Of a stretch of 64,000 nucleotides of DNA, positions 44,688-53,579 are shown piece by piece. Both the position numbers and the translations under genes were made by a program. Every line of letters begins with the position of its first letter. Position 1 is the stretch's first letter. This DNA is from Gimesia alba. GTDB lineage: Bacteria; Planctomycetota; Planctomycetia; Planctomycetales; Planctomycetaceae. The notes beneath the pieces are model-generated. The model made no database searches and had not been told where the DNA came from. It was given only the letters and a program-made list of their open reading frames with translations. The stretch spans positions 3,079,546 to 3,143,545 of the forward strand of contig NZ_CP036269.1 of assembly GCF_007744675.1 (NCBI RefSeq), in the 5' to 3' direction.

Positions 44688-46691
44688 TTATTTTTCTTCT
44701 TCCGGACGCTGCCATTCTCCACGCATCCAATTGACGAGCAAATTCAGATCGTGTTGGGAGAGTTTCGATTCTTCGAACGCGGGCATGATGTTCTTGTCAC
44801 TATAGAAGTGTTCTGCGCCCGGATTGCGAATGAAATCGGAGAGCCATTTGGTGGAGCCGTAACCGTTCAAATCGGGAGCAGCACCGCCCCCCTCTTCTTC
44901 AGGGTCACCGGCTTTCATGGCGTGGCACTGGGCGCAGTAACCGTCAAAGTCGACTACTTTCCCAGATTTATCTTTAAAGTCGATGCCGCTGAAGACAGAC
45001 ACGCCGCGTTTCATGACCGCTTCGCTGAGCGGTTCCGCATTCCGGTGTTTGGCTTCGCGTGCGATGAGTGCCGAGACGGCTTCGATATCTTCTTTCGAGA
45101 GTACGCCTTCCGGACCGACATAGCTGTCAGCCCAGTCGCTCATGTCTCCGTGTAGAATCGCGTCACCCCCTTTTGATGATCCGAGGTGCCCAAAAAACTT
45201 GGGCGCTGTCGGATCTGTCAGAAATTCCGCAATCCATTCTTTCGAAGCAAATCCTGCCAGATCGGATGCACGGGGAGTCGCTTTGACTTTTTTGCCGTCT
45301 TTCATTTCCATGATATTGAGACCTGTTCCGTCATGGCCGTTCCACGTATGGCAGACTCCACAGTGCCGTGCAAAAATCAACGGTCCCATCGACTTGGGGT
45401 CGTTGCGCAGTAGCGAAGCGGGGCCTTCCGGGGGCACACCATTTTTTTGAGCCAGCCAGGAAGCACGGGCGGCATAGGCGATTTCCTGTGAACGTTTCAA
45501 GGAATAGTCTGGCGCACTTCTCTCGGTTTTAATGCTATACCAGCTGATGCCGGAAATGATTACTAAACCGCCGACATAAACGGCAATTGCCAGACGCTGT
45601 CCCCATTTCTCTCCAAAGAATTTTTCGTAAAAGGGAACCAGGATCAAAATGGCCAGAAGCACACCTGGCAGGACGGCAGTAACCAGGACTTCCAGTTCTT
45701 TGGGAACCATGTGTCTGAGTTCAAACAGAAATCGTACAAACCACTCGGGACGTGCGATAAAGGGAATCGAACTGTCGCTGACGGCGGGCGCTTCGAGTTT
45801 GATCTCGCTGAGCGGCATGTCCATTTCCCATTCCGCCAGTTCTGGAGCAACATGTTGATTTTTGAGGGTAGGATAAACGACCATCTGGAGAATCACGATC
45901 CCAATCAGGATCAGGGTTAACACCAGAGTGCGCGTCGTTTGATAAGGCCAGTAAGGTTGAGTAATTTCGTCTTTGACCGGATCATCATCATCCAGTTCAA
46001 AATCGATTTCCGGATCGTCGGCAGCTTCTTTGATTTTTGCTGTTCGCAGACGGTCACGCCGCACGAGCGCCATGTGAATGGTAAACAGCAGAATGGCAAT
46101 CACAGGTAACACGACAACGTGAATTGTGTAGAGTCGTGTTAGAGTCAGGTTTCCAAATTCGCTACCACCAACGATAACGGAGCGGAGAGTGGAACCAATC
46201 ACAGGCATGGTCCCGGCGATTCCGGTTTCAATTTGATAAGACCAATAGCCTTTCTGGTCCCAGGGGAGCGGATTTCCGGTAATCGTGAGTCCGACAATCA
46301 CGCCGCCAATCAAGAGGCTGGTCCAGTAAATAAATTCTTTTGGCTTGCGATAACCGGCTGAAATGATGACCAGAAAAATATGAATGATGACCGCGACAAT
46401 CATCATGTGTGCAACATAATGATGCAGACCGCGTACAAACCAGCCTAGATCAACTTGTGTTTCAATGTAATGCACACTACCCCAAGCGGCTGCTTCGGAC
46501 GGGCTATAGACCGTCATTAACAAAGTGCCAGTGACGATTTCCAGCAACATCAACAGGACCAGAGCCCCGCCCCAGATATTCTGCCAGCGGGAGCGTCTCT
46601 TCGTGGGGAAGTTTAATAAAAAGATCGCATGGAAGAAGTTCTTGTAGCCGGTTCTCTCGTCGATCCACTGTTTGGTTTTTTCTGACAGCAC
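44688..46691 (-). CDS. Cytochrome b fused to two cytochrome c domains
   Basis: 667 residues. The cytochrome b part (about 1-390) has heme His pairs in LHHYVAHMMIVAVIIH (spacing 14) and LYTIHVVVLPVIAILLFTIH (spacing 15), the latter being the b6-type spacing. The N-terminal b6-like and the C-terminal subunit-IV-like halves are joined in one chain with a charged linker near 225-245. Two c-type heme sites follow: CGVCH (about 441) and CAQCH (about 585). It works with the Rieske protein encoded immediately upstream as a bc-type quinol:cytochrome c oxidoreductase in the cytoplasmic membrane. A periplasmic double c-type tail would remove the need for a separate cytochrome c1. Confidence 0.92.
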   Translation of the reverse strand: MLSEKTKQWIDERTGYKNFFHAIFLLNFPTKRRSRWQNIWGGALVLLMLLEIVTGTLLMTVYSPSEAAAWGSVHYIETQVDLGWFVRGLHHYVAHMMIVAVIIHIFLVIISAGYRKPKEFIYWTSLLIGGVIVGLTITGNPLPWDQKGYWSYQIETGIAGTMPVIGSTLRSVIVGGSEFGNLTLTRLYTIHVVVLPVIAILLFTIHMALVRRDRLRTAKIKEAADDPEIDFELDDDDPVKDEITQPYWPYQTTRTLVLTLILIGIVILQMVVYPTLKNQHVAPELAEWEMDMPLSEIKLEAPAVSDSSIPFIARPEWFVRFLFELRHMVPKELEVLVTAVLPGVLLAILILVPFYEKFFGEKWGQRLAIAVYVGGLVIISGISWYSIKTERSAPDYSLKRSQEIAYAARASWLAQKNGVPPEGPASLLRNDPKSMGPLIFARHCGVCHTWNGHDGTGLNIMEMKDGKKVKATPRASDLAGFASKEWIAEFLTDPTAPKFFGHLGSSKGGDAILHGDMSDWADSYVGPEGVLSKEDIEAVSALIAREAKHRNAEPLSEAVMKRGVSVFSGIDFKDKSGKVVDFDGYCAQCHAMKAGDPEEEGGGAAPDLNGYGSTKWLSDFIRNPGAEHFYSDKNIMPAFEESKLSQHDLNLLVNWMRGEWQRPEEEK

Positions 46692-46771
46692 TGAAACATC
46701 TCCCTATGGGAAATCAAAAATATTACTTCAATAGAATAAGGTATCAGAGTTGGAAGGTTGGGAATGCGAAC

Positions 46772-47290
46772 TCAGCCTAAGGCTTTTTTTTCTGCAATGC
46801 CCGGTTCAAATTTTTGGTATTCGACTTCAACCCACTGCTCGCCCCGTACTTTTTTCAGCGATGTTTTCAGTTCATCCATTCCGCGGAGCTGAGGGCCACT
46901 AACCGTACCACCGTCTGGCTCGAAGGTGGCTGCATGGCAAGGACAGAAAAACTCTTCGTCGCCAGGAACATAATCAATCACACAGCCCAGATGCGGACAA
47001 GTGGATGAGAACGCCGTCACCGTTCCGTCCTGGGCTTTGGTGATCCAGACTGAACCGATCGGACCAGACGGATATTTGGTCCAGGCATCGACGCGCTGAT
47101 CGATGATGGAGAATCGTTGAGGAACGCCCGGCTCCAGGTCGTTCAGTTTGGCAAGTTGATACGTATTTTCTTGTTTTTGACCGCGCTTCAGCGTCGAAAG
47201 TAGAAAGCCTAATCCAGGCACCGCCAGAACTGTGGCATAGATGGCACCTAAAACACCAGTGCAATATTTGAGGAATTTTCGACGTCGCAT
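46772..47290 (-). CDS. Rieske iron-sulfur protein
   Basis: 172 residues from ATG 47290, with AAGG 8 nt upstream; a TTG at 47305 is the alternative. RRRKFLKY resembles a Tat start and is followed by one membrane helix (about 12-35). The [2Fe-2S] site is formed by CPHLGC (about 100-105) and CPCHAA (about 118-123), giving the two Cys and two His ligands, plus the third cysteine pair for the Rieske disulfide. Forms the quinol-oxidising subunit together with the cytochrome b/c protein 80 bp downstream. Confidence 0.95.
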   Translation of the reverse strand: MRRRKFLKYCTGVLGAIYATVLAVPGLGFLLSTLKRGQKQENTYQLAKLNDLEPGVPQRFSIIDQRVDAWTKYPSGPIGSVWITKAQDGTVTAFSSTCPHLGCVIDYVPGDEEFFCPCHAATFEPDGGTVSGPQLRGMDELKTSLKKVRGEQWVEVEYQKFEPGIAEKKALG

Positions 47291-47777
47291 GGTGAGAACC
47301 TTCAAATCTGAAAAGCCAGCTGTTGATCAGTAATCTGGATATCACTACTTGATTTCTGAATCAAACAAAATGTGACTTTTAAGGTAACGGTTTAGTTTTC
47401 TTCTATTTGGAATAGTAAACAGTCAAATGTCTGTCATACTTCAAACTGGTAGGATGCTTCTCGTTTTTAGTGAGTTGCTGTTGAGGAGGGAAGTAACAAT
47501 CTACTTTTCCGAAACAGTAATCTTTAAGTTTCAGTTACTGCTGGAAGGCTGACTCTATCCTAACAAATCATACAAGAGATTACGAATGTTTATTTTAACT
47601 CTAATGGCTTCATGTCTTTAAGGCAATGGGAATAGTTAATTAGGATTATACTGTCCAGAATAGGGGAAGTACAATCCCGGGCTTCTGAATTCAGTCAGAC
47701 AATAAAAAAAACGGCTCCCCCGAAGAGGGGAGCCGCTTTTATCTTAATTTCAGTCAAACTGAAGTCTTGATTGAGAA
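47291..47777. other. AT-rich intergenic region upstream of the Rieske gene
   Basis: About 490 bp holding the promoter of the Rieske-cytochrome operon and the terminator of the Cys-rich gene. No gene or further structure recognised. Confidence 0.6.
47703..47740 (-). terminator. Intrinsic terminator of the Cys-rich protein gene
   Basis: CGGCTCCCC (47713-47721) pairs with GGGGAGCCG (47727-47735) around a short CGAAGA loop. On the minus strand it is followed by eight T. A strong terminator, matching the idea of a highly expressed gene. Confidence 0.92.
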
Positions 47778-49025
47778 CTAGTCAATCAGGCCGAACAGGT
47801 TTGACAGGCTGTTTCCGCTCAGACGGCGAGACTGTTTACGGTCTTGCATACGGCTGGGGAAGTAAGCTTTAGGATCTGAAGTTGGAGCAGGAGCTGCAGG
47901 AGCTGCTGAGGGTGAGCATCCAGCAGGAGCACATCCAGTGTGGCAGCAAGGTTTGTCACAGCAACCTTCAACGACTTCGTATCCGCAGAGTTCCAGAGCT
48001 TGAGTTGCTTCACGAACAACTTTCTTGTCACAGTCGCCCAGAGCACAAGTCAGAGCAGCTGTCAGCTCAGGTGAGCAGCAGCAGCTATTCTTGCGAAGCT
48101 GGTCGCCGATTTCATCAGCAGCTTTAGCACGAACACGTTCGTCAGCGTCGTTCAGAGCGTAGATGAAAGCACACATGATCTCAGGATTGCATTCGCAGGT
48201 GAATTTGTCGCCCAGTTTGTGAATTGCTTTACGACGGTGTTTAGCGTAGCAAGCAGTTTGAGACTGGTAGATCAATTCAGCGATTTCGCAAGGATCATAG
48301 TTGCAGCAAGGTTTTTCGTTGCAGCAAGAAGCTGGTGCAGCACAGGTCTTAGGAGCTGGTGTGCATGCTTTGGGAGCAGGAGCACAGCAGGCCTTGGGAG
48401 CTGGTGCACAGCAAGCCTTTGGTGCAGGAGCACAGCAGGCTTTAGGAGCTGGAGCACAGCAAGCTTTTGGTGCAGGAGCACAGCAAGCCTTAGGAGCTGG
48501 TGCGGCACATGCTTTAGGAGCAGGAGCACAGCAGGCTTTTGGTGCAGGAGCACAGCAAGCTTTAGGAGCTGGTGCGGCACATGCTTTTGGAGCAGGAGCA
48601 CAGCAGGCCTTGGGAGCTGGTGCACAGCAAGCTTTAGGTGCAGGAGCGGCACATGCTTTAGGAGCTGGTGTGCAGCATCCTTTGCCGGTGTTACAACCGG
48701 TGTTGCATGTGTTGCAGCTAGATCCTGAGTTGCAGCAGTGCTTTTTGAACCAGCCACGCAGACGGCGAGCAGGCTTGCAGCAAACTGGAGCAGATTCACA
48801 GCAGCAAGGCGGTTTAATTGATGAACACTGACGTTGGTATGTATAAACGTTAGGCTCACATGGTTTGGTAATAGTGGGTTTACAACACTCAGGTTGACAT
48901 GTCGAGGCACATTCACAGCTCTTTGCAGCCCCGCAATTAAGCGAAAGGTCAAAAAGATCTGCTTGTGCAACGGCATTCATCCCCAATGCCACAACAAATG
49001 CACTTAACAGACTAATCCATTTCAT
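47778..49025 (-). CDS. Secreted Cys-rich protein with APAPKACC octapeptide repeats and HEAT-like end
   Basis: 415 residues with a signal peptide about 1-22 (ends AVAQA). Residues about 25-115 are cysteine-rich. About 14 copies of an 8-residue unit ([AC]APAPKAC) follow at about 118-230, then a helical C-terminal half of HEAT-like repeats (DERVRAKAADEIGDQL). Cys makes up roughly a sixth of the sequence. AGAAGGAGA lies 9 nt before the ATG, indicating strong translation. Cys-rich secreted proteins contribute to the wall of some planctomycetes; a structural role cross-linked by disulfides is plausible but not shown. Plus-strand long frames here are repeat shadows. Confidence 0.85.
   Translation of the reverse strand: MKWISLLSAFVVALGMNAVAQADLFDLSLNCGAAKSCECASTCQPECCKPTITKPCEPNVYTYQRQCSSIKPPCCCESAPVCCKPARRLRGWFKKHCCNSGSSCNTCNTGCNTGKGCCTPAPKACAAPAPKACCAPAPKACCAPAPKACAAPAPKACCAPAPKACCAPAPKACAAPAPKACCAPAPKACCAPAPKACCAPAPKACCAPAPKACCAPAPKACTPAPKTCAAPASCCNEKPCCNYDPCEIAELIYQSQTACYAKHRRKAIHKLGDKFTCECNPEIMCAFIYALNDADERVRAKAADEIGDQLRKNSCCCSPELTAALTCALGDCDKKVVREATQALELCGYEVVEGCCDKPCCHTGCAPAGCSPSAAPAAPAPTSDPKAYFPSRMQDRKQSRRLSGNSLSNLFGLID
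48341..48675 (-). repeat. 24-bp tandem repeat array inside the Cys-rich gene
   Basis: About 14 tandem units of 24 bp encode [A/C]APAPKAC. A higher-order pattern is visible: one AAPAPKAC unit followed by two CAPAPKAC units, repeated three times, and then five CAPAPKAC units. The synonymous positions (CCTAAAGCC/CCAAAAGCC/CCCAAGGCC) also follow the longer period, indicating unequal exchange of multi-unit blocks. Confidence 0.85.
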
Positions 49026-49933
49026 AGAACAGCGTCTCCTTCTTGGGTCGATTTCTGACCATCATAGACAGATTGATGTGCCTCTTTTGTCACATCACAG
49101 TGGTTTACGGCGCGAATTTTGTTTTGTTCCTTTAGGGACTGCTTTCGGTCCAAGTTGAAATCATCAACTCGCGCTGGCTTGAGCCTTAAAGGAATTGTGA
49201 CTCACAATTCCTTTACAATAATTTCCGTAATTTCGATTGCGGTCGATGCTCTTGCGAGCACCGGCCAAATTCACATCCGAATTGTTTCCTTCTATCATTC
49301 AGACGCGAATTCTCATTGCGACTGCTACAATCTATCGGCGTGCTGTAATTATCGCTTGAATGTCTCAAGTCATTATCAGATAAAAAGGTTACGTCATTTT
49401 TACATCGGATTATTAGCATCGTAACGGTTGGTTAAACTAGGAGAGGTTTGCGACGAATTGAGTGCAGAAACGCCCCCTAAAATGTGTAAATCTGGGAGAG
49501 TTGTGTGCCAGAGGGAAACTTATATTTGACGGTTGGGGCTATGCCTAATGTGAGGAGGGACCCGTTCCTGTCAGCTGTTTTTGTTGGATGGTTTGCGACA
49601 TCCTCGCTTTCAGCGTGCTCAGAATTCAGCCGGAAAAGTCTAACTAAGTTGCCTGGAATCTGTTCCAACTTTGCCGATCAATGCTGTCTGGAACAATGGC
49701 AACTGATTTTTTCTCTTTTCCTGCTGGTCCGTATGCTCAAATAGTGGGAATTATGTCTGGAAACAAACTTAATCAGTTTCGACCGGTCCTGACATGCATT
49801 TTTCAGGCAATGCTTTGACATGGTCTTGGTCAAAGGCTTTTGATTGTATCAGTTGAACAATCCTTGCTTTTAGCAAATTCAGGGTGCATAATGTATTAGA
49901 GTATTTCCAGTCGGGCCAACAGGAGAAAAACAA
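49026..49933. other. 900-bp region without a supported gene
   Basis: Contains the promoter of the Cys-rich gene at its left end and that of the TPR gene at its right end. A perfect 11-bp hairpin AAAGGAATTGT/ACAATTCCTTT stands at 49188-49214. Short frames at 49119-49424 and 49505-49744 have unlikely composition and no ribosome-binding sites. The reason for so much non-coding space is not visible. Confidence 0.55.
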
Positions 49934-51289
49934 ATGCGGTATCTTCTCGTTTTGAGCTTGGCTTCTTTCTTTATGATGCTTCCCGAACCGGCTGTCGCTC
50001 AGCGGCATCACTCGGGACACGGACACCATTACGGGCATTCGCATCACCATCATTCGTACCCGCGTTATTATGGTCGTACCTGGTCGAATCCCAGCTGGTC
50101 GGTCAGTGGTCGCTCCGGAAACGTTGCTTATAACTTCTCGTTTGGTGGCAATTCCTATTATGGCGATCCCTGGGGCCCCTACTTCTATAACCGTTTTGGT
50201 TATTACAGAACGGATGCCTTTATCGCTGGCAATCCCGTCCTGTTTTCTAATGGGTATTCCTTAAACGGCTTTTATCCGATTCTCCCTGGTCAGGGATATT
50301 CGCCACCAGCCGTTTATCCTTATAGCAATGTGCCGGGCGTCTTACCGACTCTGCCCGCTCATCCCCAATGGAATGATCCCAATAACGCTGCCAGTAATGT
50401 GCCGTTGAATCAGGCGTTGAAAGATGATCTGGATCGATGGAAAGACAAGAACTATCTGCCTGAGCCTTCAAAAAAGATTCAAAGATATGTCATCCCTTCC
50501 ACACGGCATGCAAAAGAATTGAGCCTGCGAAATCAGGTCAAAGGGGACGAGTACTTTAAAAAGCTGGATTATCGAAGAGCCTATGATCGCTATAAGCTGG
50601 CTGCTTCTCTGGCGAAAGATCTCGCGACTCCCCATTTCAAAAAAGGGTTTGCCTTAGTTGCATTAACACAATATGACCGGGCTGCGTATGAATTTAAACA
50701 GGGACTGGCTCTTGATCCCACCTGGCCTGCGACCGGTGAAAGTTTGAACGAGTTGTTTGGTTCGGATCATATGATTGCGAAAGATTCAATGTTGCATCAG
50801 GTGGCTGAGTTCGTCAAAGAAGATATTCGCGATCCTGATCGGCTGTTTGTATTCGGCGTGGTGTTACATTTTAACGGTCAGACAGAACAGGCAAACGATG
50901 TCTTCAGAACGGCGGCTCGTCTGGCGGGACGCGGCGATCATTTTCTGGCGTTTCTGGATCCCAAGCCGGTTCCAGGAAAACAGCAGATGATTCCACAGAA
51001 AGGTGCCCCTTCCGGGTACGTTGTTGATCCGGCGAAAACCCGACCACCCGCATTTGAAGCAACCAAACAGCAACCGCAGCCGAAACCACAGGGACCATCA
51101 CGATCAGCTCCGATCTCCAAGCCACTGCCTCTGCCGCCACCTCCTGCGAAGCAGAAGGCGCCGCAGATCAACAATCTGCCTCTACCCCCGCTCCCTAAAG
51201 ACGCCGGTACACCGGGCGAACCGTTGATTCCTCTTCCCGAGCCTGCTAAAAGTCAACAGCCGCCGTTGTTGATACCTCCACAGAAATAG
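49934..51289 (+). CDS. Exported His-rich TPR protein with Pro-rich tail
   Basis: 451 residues. The signal peptide ends near AVAQ (about 23), followed by a histidine cluster (RHHSGHGHHYGHSHHHH, about 24-40) that may bind metal or be structural. A Gly/Tyr/Asn-rich segment (about 45-150) comes next, then TPR-like repeats at about 205-335 (DEYFKKLDYRRAYDRYKLA, GFALVALTQYDRAAYEFKQ), then a Pro/Lys-rich tail. Similar architecture recurs among planctomycete secreted proteins in my recollection. Function unknown. Confidence 0.8.
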   Translation: MRYLLVLSLASFFMMLPEPAVAQRHHSGHGHHYGHSHHHHSYPRYYGRTWSNPSWSVSGRSGNVAYNFSFGGNSYYGDPWGPYFYNRFGYYRTDAFIAGNPVLFSNGYSLNGFYPILPGQGYSPPAVYPYSNVPGVLPTLPAHPQWNDPNNAASNVPLNQALKDDLDRWKDKNYLPEPSKKIQRYVIPSTRHAKELSLRNQVKGDEYFKKLDYRRAYDRYKLAASLAKDLATPHFKKGFALVALTQYDRAAYEFKQGLALDPTWPATGESLNELFGSDHMIAKDSMLHQVAEFVKEDIRDPDRLFVFGVVLHFNGQTEQANDVFRTAARLAGRGDHFLAFLDPKPVPGKQQMIPQKGAPSGYVVDPAKTRPPAFEATKQQPQPKPQGPSRSAPISKPLPLPPPPAKQKAPQINNLPLPPLPKDAGTPGEPLIPLPEPAKSQQPPLLIPPQK

Positions 51290-51324
51290 AACACCTCTTT
51301 TAATCACCGGGCTCAATACGACTG

Positions 51325-52086
51325 ATGACAGATACTGCCTCTCCTCGATTGTTAGTGACATTATGTACTTATAACGAGCGCGAAAACCTGGAATTGCTGA
51401 TCCCGGAGATTCACAATTACTTGCCAGAAGCGCATATTCTGGTGATTGATGATAATTCGCCCGATGGGACAGGAGAGTATGCGAAAGAACTGGGAAAAGC
51501 CGATCCACGGATTCATTCGATCCATCGTACCGGAAAAATAGGGCTGGGAACGGCAACGATAGCCGGTTTCCGGTATGCGATCGAAAACAAATATGATCTG
51601 GTTTTGAATCTGGATGCCGATTTCAGTCATCCACCCCGATTCATGCCCGATCTGGTAGAAGCGACCCAAGAAGCTGACGTGGCCATTGGTTCTCGTTATG
51701 TGCCGGGGGGCAAAATCGAAGGTTGGGGGCCGAAACGTTATTTTATGAGTGGGGCCATCAACTGGTATGCCCGTTTGTTGCTCCGTCTGAAATCACGGGA
51801 CTGCAGCGGCAGTTTTCGCTGTTATCGGGTTCCCAAACTGGCCGAGATCGATTTTGATCTGCTGCGGGCCAAGGGTTATGCTTTTCAGGAAGAGATTCTC
51901 TATCGCTGCCGTCGTGTGGGCTGTACGTTTAAGGAAGTCCCCTTCACGTTCGAAGAACGCCGGTTTGGCAGCTCGAAAATCAATATGGGTGAAGCATTTT
52001 CTGCGCTATGGGTGATGTTCGTGCTGGGGATTGATAACTGTTTGGGTAAACGGGTCCGTACGCTTCCCGCTGAGTCCTCAGAATAA
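51325..52086 (+). CDS. Polyprenol-phosphate mannosyltransferase-like glycosyltransferase (GT2)
   Basis: 253 residues. The GT2 fold shows LVTLCTYNERENLELLI, VIDDNSPDGTGEYA and the nucleotide-sugar DxD in NLDADFSHPP. The block DCSGSFRCYR and the end AFQEEILYRCRR match dolichol/polyprenol-phosphate mannose synthases. There is no C-terminal membrane domain, so it is the soluble type. It would charge a polyprenol carrier for glycan or protein glycosylation. Starts 36 bp after the TPR gene. Confidence 0.88.
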   Translation: MTDTASPRLLVTLCTYNERENLELLIPEIHNYLPEAHILVIDDNSPDGTGEYAKELGKADPRIHSIHRTGKIGLGTATIAGFRYAIENKYDLVLNLDADFSHPPRFMPDLVEATQEADVAIGSRYVPGGKIEGWGPKRYFMSGAINWYARLLLRLKSRDCSGSFRCYRVPKLAEIDFDLLRAKGYAFQEEILYRCRRVGCTFKEVPFTFEERRFGSSKINMGEAFSALWVMFVLGIDNCLGKRVRTLPAESSE

Positions 52087-52103
52087 CCGGCCGGTTCACT
52101 GTC

Positions 52104-52919
52104 TCAGGAATGACTGTGAGACTCATCAGGAAATGCCCCTTCGCGGACTTCGTTTGCATACGCCTGTACGGCAGTCGTCATATCTGAAGCGAAGTTGGCA
52201 TATTTCTTTAAGAACCGCGGATGAAAATCGGCGTTCATGCCCAGCATATCCGGCGTAACCAGCACCTGACCGTCGCAGCCAGGTCCAGAACCGATGCCAA
52301 TGGTGGGGACTGTGACCGTGTCGGTAATTTTTTGTGCGATGGGTGCTGTGATCATTTCGAGCAGAATTCCAAAGGCCCCTGCTCTTTCTGCAGCAAGTGC
52401 ATCGGCTATCAGTTGGTCTTCGTCCCGTTGGATTTTGCCCATGCCTCCAATCGCCCGCACGGATTGTGGTTTGAGACCCAGGTGGGCCATGACAGGGATG
52501 TCGGCTGATGCGATGGCTTCGATGGTTTTGGCCTGATTGACGCCCCCTTCCAATTTGACGGCATCCGCGCCGGTCTCCTTCAGGATACGTCCCGCATTTT
52601 CCAAAGCCTGTGCGGGAGAGACGTGAAATGACATAAAAGGCATATCAATGATCACTAAAGCCCGCTGGGCAGCGCGGGCCACGATTTCGCCGTGATAGAT
52701 CATCTCATCGACGGTCACCGGGAGCGTTGTACTCTTGCCTTGGACGACCATTCCTAAAGTGTCGCCTACCAGCAGGCAGTCTAAGCCGGCTTCATCCATA
52801 ATTTTTGCTGACAGATAATCGTAGGCAGTCAGCATGGTGATTTTCTGTTTTTTTGCTTTGGCAGCCAGAAATCGGGGGACGGTAAACTTTTTGGGCCGTG
52901 CGGGGGACGCATTCGACAC
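52104..52919 (-). CDS. panB: 3-methyl-2-oxobutanoate hydroxymethyltransferase
   Basis: 271 residues. Family blocks: ITMLTAYDYLSAKIMDEAGLD, LVGDTLGMVVQGKSTTLPVT, GADAVKLEGG, PVMAHLGLKPQSV and GSGPGCDGQVLVTPDMLGM. All active-site residues appear to be present. It makes ketopantoate from alpha-ketoisovalerate in pantothenate/CoA synthesis. Convergent with the mannosyltransferase gene (18-bp gap). No panC or panD adjacent. Confidence 0.96.
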   Translation of the reverse strand: MSNASPARPKKFTVPRFLAAKAKKQKITMLTAYDYLSAKIMDEAGLDCLLVGDTLGMVVQGKSTTLPVTVDEMIYHGEIVARAAQRALVIIDMPFMSFHVSPAQALENAGRILKETGADAVKLEGGVNQAKTIEAIASADIPVMAHLGLKPQSVRAIGGMGKIQRDEDQLIADALAAERAGAFGILLEMITAPIAQKITDTVTVPTIGIGSGPGCDGQVLVTPDMLGMNADFHPRFLKKYANFASDMTTAVQAYANEVREGAFPDESHSHS

Positions 52920-53154
52920 GGAACTCTCCTTAAATCACATCGCTGGTCTGGCACAGCAGCCAGAAATCAGGCATCTACGGACTATCATCGTAGACGTTCT
53001 TAGCAGTTGAGGCTCCACAATAGGAAAATGGAGTCCTGATTCGCAAGACTGAGGTCTGCTTTTCTTCAAAAACAGATCGGGCACAACGGCTGTAGTATTT
53101 TGCACCGTATTATATTGCAACACCTGTTGCATAATGCGGCGCATTCTTTTGGGG

Positions 53155-53357
53155 GGATCGACTAAGCAAGATCTTCATAAAAACGTAAAGGCCTGAATAT
53201 AAGTGTCTTACAGAAAAAGTTGCACGAAATTTTCTGAATGGTACGGCTTATGCATTAGTACTATAGCAGCGATGGTGGCAAGCGTTGGCCCGCACTTGCT
53301 CCATTCAGCACAGAAAAGGTGCTTCAGTCATTCACATGATTCGAAGCACCTTTTTTT
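53155..53357 (+). ncRNA. Candidate structured small RNA ending in a terminator
   Basis: A stem CTGAATGG (53234-53241) / CCATTCAG (53301-53308) encloses a second hairpin (GCAAG 53278-53282 / CTTGC 53295-53299). A strong terminator hairpin follows with a T-run, and no protein gene precedes it on this strand, so something must be transcribed into it. The 5' end is a guess. No known RNA family recognised; 6S-like folding was considered but not established. Confidence 0.35.
53315..53357 (+). terminator. Intrinsic terminator with no upstream gene
   Basis: AAAGGTGCTTC (53315-53325) pairs perfectly with GAAGCACCTTT (53343-53353) and runs into seven T. The nearest protein gene on this strand ends at 52086, more than 1.2 kb away. 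Confidence 0.85.
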
Positions 53358-53579
53358 ACGTCTATATCTATGCGTTATCCCCTGATTTTCTCCTCGGCTT
53401 AAAAACGAGTCCTTTCCCCTTCTGGAATTCCTGCCCTGACTTCATTAGGATTGTGACACACGCCAGGTTCGTATGCTGGCTGTGTTTCAGAATTCCATTC
53501 CACTGGCAATTTCTCTTGTCCGAAATCTCTTATTTCTGATTTCCGCCGAGAGAGTCTGCATATCAGGAGGTGACCGAAC

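Larger units (their letters stand above)
52920..53579. other. 660-bp region between panB and thioredoxin reductase
   Basis: No supported protein gene. Holds the panB promoter side, a structured, terminator-ended segment at about 53155-53357 (separate entry), and the promoter of the thioredoxin reductase gene at the right end. Confidence 0.55.

Noticed and set aside
48272-48976. Long plus- and minus-strand frames over the Cys-rich gene
   Set aside because: They arise from the 24-bp repeat read in other frames; the Cys-rich frame has a signal peptide, ribosome-binding site and terminator.
49505-49744. 79-codon frame in the gene-free region
   Set aside because: No ribosome-binding site, no recognisable domain and unlikely composition.
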